Part shown: positions 1-8,478 of the stretch, piece after piece
Numbering within the stretch: position 1 is the stretch's first letter
Layout of the letters: every line of letters starts with the position of its first letter
From: Methylophaga lonarensis MPL
GTDB taxonomy: Bacteria > Pseudomonadota > Gammaproteobacteria > Nitrosococcales > Methylophagaceae
Direction: 5' to 3'
DNA: 62,922 bases
Assembly (NCBI RefSeq): GCF_000349205.1
Contig: NZ_APHR01000002.1
Location: 1-62,922 of the forward strand
Made by a program: the position numbers and the translations under genes
Notes under the pieces: model-generated
Told to the model about the DNA's origin: nothing
Seen by the model: the letters and a program-made list of their open reading frames with translations, nothing else
Database searches by the model: none

Positions 1-61
1 AGCCTCACCACCACCATGAGACCTTCTCAGCAGCAGCGGAGCTGGCAATTGAACACCTCAC

Positions 62-1816
62 TCAGCGGATTACAGGAATATATTCTTCACGCAGCAGGTA
101 GAGTTCACCCTTACCGGAGACTTTTTTGATATCACTGCTGACAATCTCGACTGACTCAACAATTGAAAGCAACGGAATAATGAACTTCTCGTAGCCAAGC
201 GAGACGGTTTGACCATCCATAATGGCCAGCGTCAGTGGCAGTCGAATGGTAAATTTCGAGCCAACACCAGGCGCTGACTCAACCTCTACATAACCCCCGA
301 GGCTCAGGATGTTTTTGCGCACCACATCCATGCCAACACCACGACCAGAAAGGTCGCTGACTGCTTCAGCAGTGGAGAATCCGGGCAGGAAAATAAGCTC
401 ATGAATCCTGTCTGCGGACAATTGCTCATCGGCACGGATCAAGCCGCGTTCAACCGCTTTTGCAAAAATTTTCTGCTCATTCAGGCCAGCACCATCATCG
501 GTGATTTCAATGACAATATTGCCGCCTTGATGTGAAGCATGCAGATGCAAAACGCCTGTTTCAGACTTGCCGCAAGCCCGACGAACTTCGGGCAACTCCA
601 GGCCATGGTCCATAGAGTTGCGCACCAGATGCACCAGCGGATCACTGATGCTCTCCATGACCGTTTTGTCCAGTTCAGTTTGTTCACCGGTGATTTTGAG
701 TTCAACCTGCTTGCCGGTTTTCTCGCACAAATCATGCACCAGACGTGGAAAACGATTAAACACGAAGCTTATCGGCAACATGCGAATGCCCAGAATACCT
801 TCCTGTAACTGCCGGGTATTCCTCTCTAGCTCAACCAGCCCATCTTTCAGTTGAGCCAGTTTTTCAGGGCTGAAATCTTCACCAATCTGTCCAAGCATGG
901 ATTGCGTGATCACCAGCTCACCCATCATATTGATCAGCGCATCAATTTTGTCGGTCGCGACTCGAATCGAAGCGACTGCCTGGGTTTGAGCTTGGCTCTG
1001 GCGCCCAGCCTCTGGACTGGCAGCGACTGTTACCGATGTGATTGTCGATGAAGACTGCTCAGGCAGATCAGTCACTACCGCAGGTGATGACGTCTGCGGT
1101 TCGACCTTTTCAATGGTCAGTTCGCAATCACCCTCAACCCACTCAAACACCTCATCAAGTGCGGGCTTGTCAAACTCGCCGTCAAGGTGCAATTGCCAAT
1201 TCAGATAGAGGTTTTCTGGTTCCAGGTCAGCAAAATCCGGTAACGCAGCAGTATCCACGTTCACCGACATGTTGCCGAGTTGATTGAGCTCACGAAACAT
1301 TCGAACCGGATCATTACCAGTGAACATCAAGTCGGCAAAAGGACTGAAGCTGATTTGCCAGCTATTACGCTCAGATCCATCCGAGTCGGCCGATGGGCTG
1401 AACGCCTGTGGCACAGTTTCACCGCTTGCAGTGTCATCCAGCAGGTTCTGCAGTTGTGTCGTCGCCTGCAATGTTTCCGCCTGGTCAAACTCCTCACCTG
1501 CCTGAACAGCCGATAACATACCTCTCAACACATCAACCGACTTCAACAATACACCGGTCAGCTCATTACTAATGGCTCGCTGCTCGTTACGAATCTCGTC
1601 AAGCAAGGTTTCCATCAGGTGAGTAAAAGACGAAATGGTATTAAAACCAAAAGTGCCCGCGCCCCCTTTGATGGAATGAGCCGCACGAAAGATAGTGTTG
1701 ATGGCTTCTGAGCTGCTGTCCTGCGCCAGATTCAACAGGCCATTTTCCATCACATCCAGCCCTTCGAAGCTTTCTTCAAAGAACACTTGATGAAACTGGC
1801 TGACATCAATCGTCAT
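62..1816 (-). CDS. cheA: Chemotaxis histidine kinase CheA, disrupted at the window edge
   Basis: CheA autophosphorylates on a histidine in response to receptor signals and passes phosphate to CheY. The 584 residues visible carry an N-terminal HPt domain with AAHSIKGGAGTFGF (phospho-His47), an acidic linker region, the P3 dimerisation helices (about 280-350), the kinase N box LVHLVRNSMDHGLE (about 394-407), G1 DDGAGL (about 440-445), G2 GRGVGMDVV (about 491-499) and the start of the P5 CheW-like domain. The frame stops after EYIPVIR, where family members continue for roughly 80-130 residues. Expected continuations (LSEVFN, then EGLMVVV) are readable in another frame of the last 60 bases, so at least one indel lies near base 62. 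It starts 21 bases after the cheY stop and is the last visible gene of the STAS-cheY-cheA unit. Confidence 0.93.
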   Translation of the reverse strand: MTIDVSQFHQVFFEESFEGLDVMENGLLNLAQDSSSEAINTIFRAAHSIKGGAGTFGFNTISSFTHLMETLLDEIRNEQRAISNELTGVLLKSVDVLRGMLSAVQAGEEFDQAETLQATTQLQNLLDDTASGETVPQAFSPSADSDGSERNSWQISFSPFADLMFTGNDPVRMFRELNQLGNMSVNVDTAALPDFADLEPENLYLNWQLHLDGEFDKPALDEVFEWVEGDCELTIEKVEPQTSSPAVVTDLPEQSSSTITSVTVAASPEAGRQSQAQTQAVASIRVATDKIDALINMMGELVITQSMLGQIGEDFSPEKLAQLKDGLVELERNTRQLQEGILGIRMLPISFVFNRFPRLVHDLCEKTGKQVELKITGEQTELDKTVMESISDPLVHLVRNSMDHGLELPEVRRACGKSETGVLHLHASHQGGNIVIEITDDGAGLNEQKIFAKAVERGLIRADEQLSADRIHELIFLPGFSTAEAVSDLSGRGVGMDVVRKNILSLGGYVEVESAPGVGSKFTIRLPLTLAIMDGQTVSLGYEKFIIPLLSIVESVEIVSSDIKKVSGKGELYLLREEYIPVIR

Positions 1817-1837
1817 GTCAGGGTCCCGATCCTGCCG

Positions 1838-2200
1838 CTAACCCAGCACCTTGGCCACCGTGGCCAGAAGCTGTTCCGGGTTGAAAGGTTTGACTAACCA
1901 GCCTGTAGCACCTGCCGCCCGACCTTCTTGTTTTTTATCAGTTCCAGCTTCTGTAGTGAGTATCAGGATCGGCGTAAATCGATACCCTGGCAATTGCCTG
2001 ATCTCACGTGTCAGCGCCAGTCCATCCATCACCGGCATATTGACATCAGTCAATACCAGATCAAATGACTGCCCCTTGGCAATTTGCAATGCCTGCTGCC
2101 CATCGGCGGCTTCAGTGACCGAATGTCCGGCCGCTTTGAGTGTAAAAGCAACCATCTGCCTCATTGAAGCGGAATCGTCCACGGTTAGAATATTTGCCAT
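1838..2200 (-). CDS. cheY: CheY-like single-domain response regulator
   Basis: A 120-residue stand-alone receiver domain, the size of CheY. The acidic pair D8/D9, phospho-acceptor D52 in LTDVNMPVMDG, T82/T83 and K104 in the VKPF turn are all present, so it should be phosphorylatable, most simply by the CheA encoded 21 bases downstream. A Shine-Dalgarno AGAGGA lies 8 bases before the ATG. The TDVNMP signature and placement between a STAS protein and CheA resemble chemosensory clusters in which this CheY may act within the array instead of being the main motor-binding CheY. Which role it plays cannot be decided here. Confidence 0.93.
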   Translation of the reverse strand: MANILTVDDSASMRQMVAFTLKAAGHSVTEAADGQQALQIAKGQSFDLVLTDVNMPVMDGLALTREIRQLPGYRFTPILILTTEAGTDKKQEGRAAGATGWLVKPFNPEQLLATVAKVLG

Positions 2201-2218
2201 TTAGCTGTCCTCTCGATG

Positions 2219-2515
2219 TCAGATATGTTGTTGTTGGATATTTATTTTTTCGGCAAGCCCCAATAACTCCAGACTTTCTTTTAGGGCCTGAGAAGGCTCC
2301 TGCCAGTCAATCGGTAATTGCTGCTGCGCACAGGCTTGAGCAAAAGCGAATACAAGTTGGGCCCCTGCGGCATCCACTCGTTGAAGATTCGCGCTGTTTA
2401 TCGATACTGCCTCACCAGCGAGCAGCACTTCAAGCATACGCAGGTAACAGTCTGTTACCTCTGCGACGGTGAGCTTGTCACCCAACTCGATGGTGCTTAA
2501 CGATGAATCTGTCAT
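2219..2515 (-). CDS. STAS-domain protein (anti-sigma-antagonist-like)
   Basis: A 98-residue STAS domain protein, the first gene of the unit with cheY and cheA. I chose the ATG at 2515 because AAGAGG lies 8 bases upstream; a TTG six codons earlier lacks such a site. In SpoIIAA-type proteins the phosphorylated serine sits in a D-S-x-G loop. Here the matching loop reads VDAAGAQLVFAF, with alanines in place of the serine, so switching by serine phosphorylation is unlikely. Small STAS proteins are known next to cheY/cheA in several proteobacterial chemosensory clusters, where their role is poorly defined. Confidence 0.85.
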   Translation of the reverse strand: MTDSSLSTIELGDKLTVAEVTDCYLRMLEVLLAGEAVSINSANLQRVDAAGAQLVFAFAQACAQQQLPIDWQEPSQALKESLELLGLAEKINIQQQHI

Positions 2516-2593
2516 CAAGAGGCCTCTTTTCAAGCTGCGACTGAAATATTGTGCCAGCCTCTACTGGCTCAATCTGCCGCCGGCTGTCAGTTC

Positions 2594-2646
2594 AGCGGCG
2601 AATATTGCCGCTTTGATTACCGGTATTTGCGTGTCTCAATAGCCAT
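2594..2646 (-). other. Candidate leader peptide followed by hairpin in the STAS-cheY-cheA leader
   Basis: Between the predicted sigma-54 start (about 2760) and the STAS start codon lies a leader of about 245 nt. It contains GGAG five bases before an ATG at 2646, encoding the nonapeptide MAIETRKYR and a stop at 2617-2619. A perfect 6-bp inverted repeat (AGCGGC / GCCGCT, 7-base loop, 2594-2612) follows at once. A short peptide next to a hairpin resembles an attenuator, but no uridine run follows on this strand. Chance is a real alternative. Apart from this and the promoter I see nothing else in the 290-base gap. Confidence 0.2.
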
Positions 2647-2770
2647 ATTTTCTCCAAGGTTATGATGGCTAACCTCAATGAAATATGGGCCTTGCCGACA
2701 TTCACTCACCTCAAACTCTGACGAATTAATCACTGCTACGAAGCGATTGGCGTGAATGCTTGATACTAAT

Positions 2771-2787
2771 TGCAGAGACTGTGCCAG
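2771..2787 (-). promoter_or_regulatory. Sigma-54 promoter for STAS-cheY-cheA
   Basis: Minus-strand CTGGCACAGTCTCTGCA matches the -24/-12 consensus YTGGCACGRNNNTTGCW closely, with GG and GC separated by exactly 10 bases. It starts 19 bases past the fliJ stop, which separates the chemosensory unit from the fliE operon. Confidence 0.75.
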
Positions 2788-2805
2788 CGATTGTGTTCTG
2801 GCAAG

Positions 2806-3249
2806 CTAACGAGGGATTCTTTTCCACAAAGCCATGGAGTGTTCATCGGCTTCTGATTGCTCCTTGCGAGACAACTGCTGCCGCTGCTCAATCTGATAAC
2901 GAGTGACAAGCGTCTGCACCGCCTGCTCTCGCTGACGTTTCTCCTGCCAATGTTGTTGATGTTGATTAACGATTTTTCTGGAACGTTGAATTTGTTGTTC
3001 CTGGAGCGTGATTGCCTGATCGAGCTGTGCGAGGAATGCACGAAGTTCCAATGCTTTTTGAGCCGGCATGTGCATCGGGTCGGCACGTCTGAAACGCTGC
3101 AGGTATTCCTCACGATACTGGAGCAGGCTGTCCAGTTGCTGTTGATCCCGCTGCAACACCGCGTTCGCTTCTGCCAGGCCGCGTGCAGCTTGCTCCACCG
3201 CTTGCGAAGCCATTTTTACCACAGGTGATAATTTAGCAGCTCGATTCAT
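2806..3249 (-). CDS. fliJ: Flagellar export protein FliJ
   Basis: A 147-residue, highly charged, glutamine-rich, almost wholly helical protein with the length and coiled-coil character of FliJ, the stalk-like subunit that couples the FliI ATPase to the FlhA export gate. Its place directly after fliI, in fliE-fliF-fliG-fliH-fliI-fliJ order, is diagnostic because the sequence itself is poorly conserved. The start is the ATG at 3249; an adjacent GTG would add one residue. It is the last gene of the operon, and fliK, which often follows, is absent. Confidence 0.88.
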   Translation of the reverse strand: MNRAAKLSPVVKMASQAVEQAARGLAEANAVLQRDQQQLDSLLQYREEYLQRFRRADPMHMPAQKALELRAFLAQLDQAITLQEQQIQRSRKIVNQHQQHWQEKRQREQAVQTLVTRYQIEQRQQLSRKEQSEADEHSMALWKRIPR

Positions 3250-3300
3250 CACTCAATTCTATAGTCTTTGAGCCTGACAGACACTGTTTTCAGTAAGACT

Positions 3301-4696
3301 CTAGAAGCCTGTGGAAACGGTATCAGGAAGATGACTACTTGGCGACATCAAGGCTTTTTCCAAGGCATCGCTACTCTGAGTCCAGTTGCGTGCTTCATGC
3401 ATGGCTTGCTTCAGCATCGCCTGTAGCTGAGGATAAGCCGCAATGGCCTGATCAATAAAGGTATCGCTGCCAGAAGCATAGGCACCAATGTTGATGAGAT
3501 CCTGATTCTGTCGATAGGTGGAGTAAATTTGCTTAAAAATCTGGGCTCGTCTCAAATGTTCAGCGCTGACCACTTGTGGCATCACCCGGCTGATGGAAGC
3601 CTCAATATCAATCGCTGGATAATGGCCTGATTCCGCCAGTTGCCGTGACAAGACAATGTGGCCATCCAGTATCGCACGCGCAGCATCTGCCACAGGATCC
3701 TGCTGATCATCACCTTCAGTCAGAACTGTGTAGACTGCGGTTATCGCGCCGCCCCCCCTCGGGGCCGTTGCCAGCACGTTCTACCAGTTGAGGCAGCAGC
3801 GCAAATACCGAAGGTGGATAGCCTTTGGTCGCAGGAGGCTCACCAATAGCCAAAGCGATTTCTCGCTGTGCCTGTGCATAGCGTGTCAAAGAATCCATCA
3901 GCAACAAGACCTGCTTGCCCTGATCACGGAAATACTCAGCGATACTGGTAGCCAGCATCGCGCCATGCAACCGCATCAGTGGTGAGTGATCGGCCGGAGA
4001 AGCCACCACAACTGAACGAGACAGTCCCTGTTCACCGAGAATATCTTCGATAAATTCCTTGACCTCTCGGCCACGCTCACCGATCAGTCCGACCACAATG
4101 ACATCGGCTTCAGTAAAGCGAGTCATCATGCCAAGCAATACACTCTTTCCGACACCACTACCGGCAAACAGCCCCAGTCGCTGGCCACGACCAACGGTTA
4201 ACAGGGCGTTGATTGCCTGTACCCCGACATCAAGGTGCTCTCTGACAGGTGAGCGCGCCAAGGGGTTGACCTGCTGTCCATGTAAAGGCTGTTTATCATG
4301 AACATTAAGCGGACCTTTGCCATCCAATGGTTTGCCTGCCCCATCCACCACTCGTCCAAGCAATGCTTCACCGACCGGCACCATTGAATCATTGCGGATG
4401 GGGCGAACCCGGGCATTGGGCACCAGTCCTCGGATATCCCCAGTCGGCATCAGAAACAGGGTTTGATCATGAAAGCCCACCACCTCGGCTTCAATAGTGC
4501 CGCCATGATGGCTATGAATTTCACAGCGGCTGCCGACCGGGGCCTGAAAACCGACCGCTTCGAGCGTCAATCCGACCATGCGGGTCAGACGCCCTTCGGC
4601 AACCGTCAAGGATTGAGGATCAACCTGCTGTAGTTTGTGTTCAAACTGCTTGATTTTTGCCTGCAGCCGATGATGCTGTTCACTGCGCAGGGTCAT
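3301..4696 (-). pseudogene. fliI: Flagellum-specific ATPase FliI, frameshifted as sequenced
   Basis: FliI is the export ATPase that unfolds substrates and chaperones at the flagellar type III gate. The first frame (326 aa) has Walker A AGSGVGKS (178-185), Walker B VLLLMD (about 263-268) and the family signature up to [13 protein letters not shown] (residue 315), then runs into unrelated sequence. The rest ([19 protein letters not shown] to the C terminus, stop at 3301) lies in a second frame. Restoring the frame needs removal of one G from the run of seven C on the plus strand at 3752-3758, because GAG-GGG-GGC-GGC requires six. The joined product would be a normal FliI of about 460 aa. Sequencing error is most likely, with slippage-based switching a less likely option. 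Confidence 0.9.
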
Positions 4697-5372
4697 GATG
4701 TCGAGCCTCCCCCCAGACAGCTTGAATCAGACTGTTCAGGCGAGCTTCTACCGTGGCATCAATACTGGTATCTGCGGTTTCGAGCCGCACACCGCCTCGT
4801 GTCAGCAGCGGATCTTCAATCCAGTGCCACTTTTGCTCATCTTGCTGAATTGAGAATGCACCCTGAAGAATTTCCAGATCCAGTGGATGCACATAAACCT
4901 TGAGCTTACGTTCACTCAATGGCAATGCAGTCAATGCTGAACGCATCGCTGCGACGACTTGATCAGGCTGAGTGCTCAATTCACGACGAACCAGTTGCTT
5001 AGCCATCAAAATGACCATTTGCACCAGATCCTGCTCCATGGTTTCGTGCAGCGATTCCAGCGGTTGCGCTAAAAAGTCCACAATGGACTGCAGGTGTTCA
5101 ATCCGTTGCTTGATTTCATTTTCTGCAGCCTTGAGTCCCGCGCTGAACCCAGCTTGATGGCCTGATTCATACCCCGCTTTGTAGCCTTCTTCCTCAGCCT
5201 GCTTTTGCAGCGACTCCAGTGCTTCAATATTGAGGAGGCTCTGTGCTTGTTCTTTTTCGGCATCATCAGCAGATAACACTCTGGGGGCTTGCCAGCGCTT
5301 GTAAGCATTGGCTAGTTCTTCTGCCGATAAAACATCCGGTAGTTCGGTCAATAACTCATCAGATGAAGTCAT
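4680..5372 (-). CDS. fliH: Flagellar assembly protein FliH (ATPase regulator)
   Basis: FliH binds FliI, inhibits its ATPase and links it to the C ring. The product (about 230 aa) has an acidic N terminus, a helical middle with GxxxG-type repeats ([20 protein letters not shown], typical of FliH), and a C-terminal domain like the peripheral stalk of V-type ATPases. The 3' end overlaps fliI by 17 bases and the 5' end overlaps fliG, so translation is coupled. I prefer the ATG at 5372; a GTG at 5384 would add four residues. Confidence 0.92.
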   Translation of the reverse strand: MTSSDELLTELPDVLSAEELANAYKRWQAPRVLSADDAEKEQAQSLLNIEALESLQKQAEEEGYKAGYESGHQAGFSAGLKAAENEIKQRIEHLQSIVDFLAQPLESLHETMEQDLVQMVILMAKQLVRRELSTQPDQVVAAMRSALTALPLSERKLKVYVHPLDLEILQGAFSIQQDEQKWHWIEDPLLTRGGVRLETADTSIDATVEARLNSLIQAVWGEARHHDPAQ

Positions 5373-6369
5373 CGCCAGCCCCACCGCCCAGCATGATATC
5401 GCCTCTGTCGGCCAGACTTCTTGCTGTAGCCAGAATCGCTTTTTGGGCAGTTTCTACGTCACTGACGCGCACTGGTCCCATTGCTTCAAGATCGTCACGC
5501 ATCATTTCGGCAGCGCGTTGTGACATATTGCGCAGGAATTTTTCTTTGAGGTTTTCATCTGCACCTTTAAGTGCCAGTTGCAGTTGATCCGTCTGAATTT
5601 CTCGCATCAAGGTTTGCATGCCACGGTCGTCGACATCAATCAGATTCTCGAACACAAACATCAAGTCTTCGATGTTCTGCCCCAAGTCAGGCTCAGCTTC
5701 CTTAATTTTCTCCATGATTGCCGCTTCGCGGGCGCTTTCGACAAAGTTGAGAATATCAGCAGCCGTTTTGGGGCCACCCACCGTCGTGGTCTGAGTACCG
5801 GCATTACCACTGAACTGACGTTCGAGAATGTCATTTAATTCGTTGAGTGCAGATGGTTGAACACCGTCGAGTGTAGCAATCCGCAAGAGCACGCCCGCCT
5901 GATCCCGTTCAGGGAACATCGACAACACCTGCGCCGCCTGATCAGCTTCCAGAAATGAGCAGACAATTGCGATGATTTGCGGGTGTTCCAGCCGGATAAC
6001 TTCATAAATACCGCGAGGATCCATCCATTTGAGCTGTTCCAGGCCACTGGTATTTCCACCCGAAAGGATCCTGTCCAGAATACTTCCAGCCCGATCTTCT
6101 CCCAGTGCCCCTACCAGCATCTTGCGCACATAATCGTGGGAGCCGATACCGAGTCCGGTCTCCTGCTCAACGGTACTGACAAAAGTGTCGAGCACTGATT
6201 TGACTTCTTCCCTGGTGACATTGGCAAGTGTGGCCATGGCCGTGCCGACTTTTTGTACTTCCTTGGGGTTCATGTGCCGCAACACCAGTGCCGCATCTTC
6301 TTCCCCCAGGGAACGGAGGAAGACTGCGGCTCTTTCTGTACCTGTCAGTTTACGGCTTTGCTCGGCCAT
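5359..6369 (-). CDS. fliG: Flagellar motor switch protein FliG
   Basis: Rotor component that couples stator force to rotation and sits on the MS ring. At 336 aa it is full length. The N-terminal FliF-binding part (TGTERAAVFLRSLGEEDAA), the middle segment with the EHPQ motif (RLEHPQIIAIV) and the C-terminal charged torque helix (DLEAMGPVRVSDVETAQKA) are all recognisable. Its ATG overlaps the fliF stop by one base (TAATG), and its stop lies inside the fliH start region. Confidence 0.97.
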   Translation of the reverse strand: MAEQSRKLTGTERAAVFLRSLGEEDAALVLRHMNPKEVQKVGTAMATLANVTREEVKSVLDTFVSTVEQETGLGIGSHDYVRKMLVGALGEDRAGSILDRILSGGNTSGLEQLKWMDPRGIYEVIRLEHPQIIAIVCSFLEADQAAQVLSMFPERDQAGVLLRIATLDGVQPSALNELNDILERQFSGNAGTQTTTVGGPKTAADILNFVESAREAAIMEKIKEAEPDLGQNIEDLMFVFENLIDVDDRGMQTLMREIQTDQLQLALKGADENLKEKFLRNMSQRAAEMMRDDLEAMGPVRVSDVETAQKAILATARSLADRGDIMLGGGAGDDFI

Positions 6370-8056
6370 TATGCGTCACTCGCTGTCCAGTTTTTGACTA
6401 CTTGTGCAACCAATGCAGGATCTTGTTGCACCAGACTGCGTACATTATCAAGTTGCTTTTCCATTGTCTCTGAACCTGTCGTCAGTTTAGCAATCTCGTC
6501 ACCCCCGGCGCCAGCAGCGGCAGCAACCTGAGCGGTCAGACTATCCTGATCGCCTTCTGCAGTGCGCTGACCCGCAGGTGCTTTGTTGAGATCACGAAAC
6601 GCTGGACGAAGCACACCAAATATCAGGAACAATACAACCATGGCACCGAGTACTTGCTTGGCAATATCCCATGCCCAGGCTTGCTGCCAGATCGGAACCG
6701 ATGGCAATGGTTCGATTTCGGTCTCCATGAAAGGCGCATTGACCACATTTAGGCTGTCACCCCGGGCCACATTGAAGCCAACCGCATCCATGACCAAGGC
6801 GTTGATTCTATCCATCTCGGTCTCGCTCAATGGTTCTGAGACGACATTTCCACCAGCATCAACTGTTCTGCGCTCGTCAATCAACACCGCAACGCTCAGC
6901 TTTCTGACAGCTCCAGGTGCCAGGCGACTGTGACTAATCGTACGGTCGAGTTCAAAGTTCCGGGTTGACTGTCTGCTGGAACTACCGGGAATCACTTGCT
7001 GAGCCGCTTCCTCACCCTCAGGTGGCAAAGCTTGTTCAGGTGCAATGCCGCCACCTGGAGGTTGGTTTGCCAATGCGCCGGGCACACCCAACGGACCGCC
7101 AGCACCTACACGCTCATCTTCTCGCAATTGTTCGCTTCGCAGTGCGGCCAGATCCGGATTGTAACTCTCGTGAGTCTGCTCTGTAACTGTGAAATCAACA
7201 TCAGCAACTACCTGAGCTCTGACGCCACCCATACCAGCAATCGGCATCAAAATATTTTCAATCCGCTGGATATAGAGTTGCTCGAGCTTTTGGGTGTATT
7301 CCAGCTGACTGTCGCTCATTGCGATGGTGCTGTCGCGTTGTGGTTGTGTTAACAAATTACCTCGCTGATCAACCACAGTGACGTCACTGCTGGTCATGTC
7401 CGAGACACTGGAGGCAACCATATGGGTGATCGCGGCAACCTGACTGCGTTCCAGTGTCCGACCTGAATAGAGGTTCACCACCACCGAAGCGGTAGGCGCT
7501 TTACGATCTCTGACAAATACCGACTGCTTGGGAATCGCCAAGTGAACACGCGCCGAGCGCACATTCTGTAACTCACTAATTGAGCGGGACAGTTCCTGTT
7601 CGAGTGCTCGCTGATAGCGGGCACGTTCGATAAATTGGCTGGTACCAAAGCCTGATCCTGATTCAGAATGTCCATACCTTGGGAAGCACTTCGAGGCAGA
7701 CCTTCTGCCGCCAGACGCATTCTTAATCCCTGAAGCTCTGAAGCCGGAACCAATATCGCACCACTGCTGGGATCGAGCCTGTAATTCACTCGCATTTGCT
7801 GCAGGGCATCAGCAACTTCTGCAGACTCCTGGGCTTGCATGCCATTGAATAACACCTGGTATGACGGTGTTTGTGACCACATCAACACATAGCCACCCAA
7901 GGCGATACTGGCGGCGATTGCCAGCAAAAACATGATCTGTTTTGTCGCAGGCTGACGTGCCATGTTGCTTTGCATAATGGCCAGCGCTGAATTGCCGGAC
8001 ATTAGACCCGTACCTGTTGATGCGCCTTGTCTGGTAGTTACTGGTGCGTTTTCCAT
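6369..8056 (-). pseudogene. fliF: Flagellar MS-ring protein FliF, frameshifted as sequenced
   Basis: FliF forms the MS ring in the inner membrane, the base on which rotor and export gate assemble. The first frame (from 8056) has the first transmembrane segment (IMFLLAIAASIALGGYVLMW) and the ring-building motif up to GMDILNQDQ, then turns to nonsense. The expected GFGTSQFIERARYQRALE and everything to the C terminus, including the second membrane segment and FliG-binding tail, is in another frame ending at 6369. One base is missing near 7650-7652: CAGGCTTTGG is read where CAGGGCTTTGG would restore the frame. A true null would abolish flagellation, so a base-calling error is the simplest reading. 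Confidence 0.92.
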
Positions 8057-8088
8057 TTATAGACTCTCTGATATTAGGGGGGCCAAGT

Positions 8089-8424
8089 TCAAACTGGCAT
8101 CCGCATCACTTCTTCATAGGCCTGTACCAGTTTATTACGCACCTGTACCGTTGCCTCAAACGCCACACTGGCTTTTTGTGAACTGATCATCACATCCACC
8201 AGATTGACATTGGGATCCCCCAATTCAAATGCCGTTCTGAGTGAGTTGGCTGATTGCTGTGTGGCATTGACCTGATCAACGGCCCCTTTCATCAAGTTGG
8301 CAAAATCTACACGACCTGATTGATTGTCTTGCTGACCCGGCATGTTAGTCGGAGACTGGGTGGCCTGGGTTTGCATCGCACGCATTTGCATCAGTAGCTG
8401 GTTAGGATCAATCGCTTTAATCAT
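8089..8424 (-). CDS. fliE: Flagellar hook-basal body protein FliE
   Basis: A 111-residue rod-adapter protein that joins the MS ring to the proximal rod. The C-terminal LGDPNVNLVDVMISSQKASVAFEATVQVRNKLVQAYEEVMRMPV is the strongly conserved FliE part. It is the first gene of the fliEFGHIJ operon. TGGAG precedes the ATG, and a sigma-54 promoter lies about 60 bases upstream. Confidence 0.96.
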   Translation of the reverse strand: MIKAIDPNQLLMQMRAMQTQATQSPTNMPGQQDNQSGRVDFANLMKGAVDQVNATQQSANSLRTAFELGDPNVNLVDVMISSQKASVAFEATVQVRNKLVQAYEEVMRMPV

Positions 8425-8478
8425 GTCGTGGCTCCACAGAAATTGGGGTTGATGTCAGATAATCGTCTCTAACAGGGG

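Noticed and set aside
2620-2805. Open frame continuing after the fliJ stop (…FVAVINSSEFEVSE…MAIETRKYR)
   Set aside because: No start codon with a ribosome site in the upstream part, no family resemblance, and it lies over the sigma-54 promoter; probably chance.
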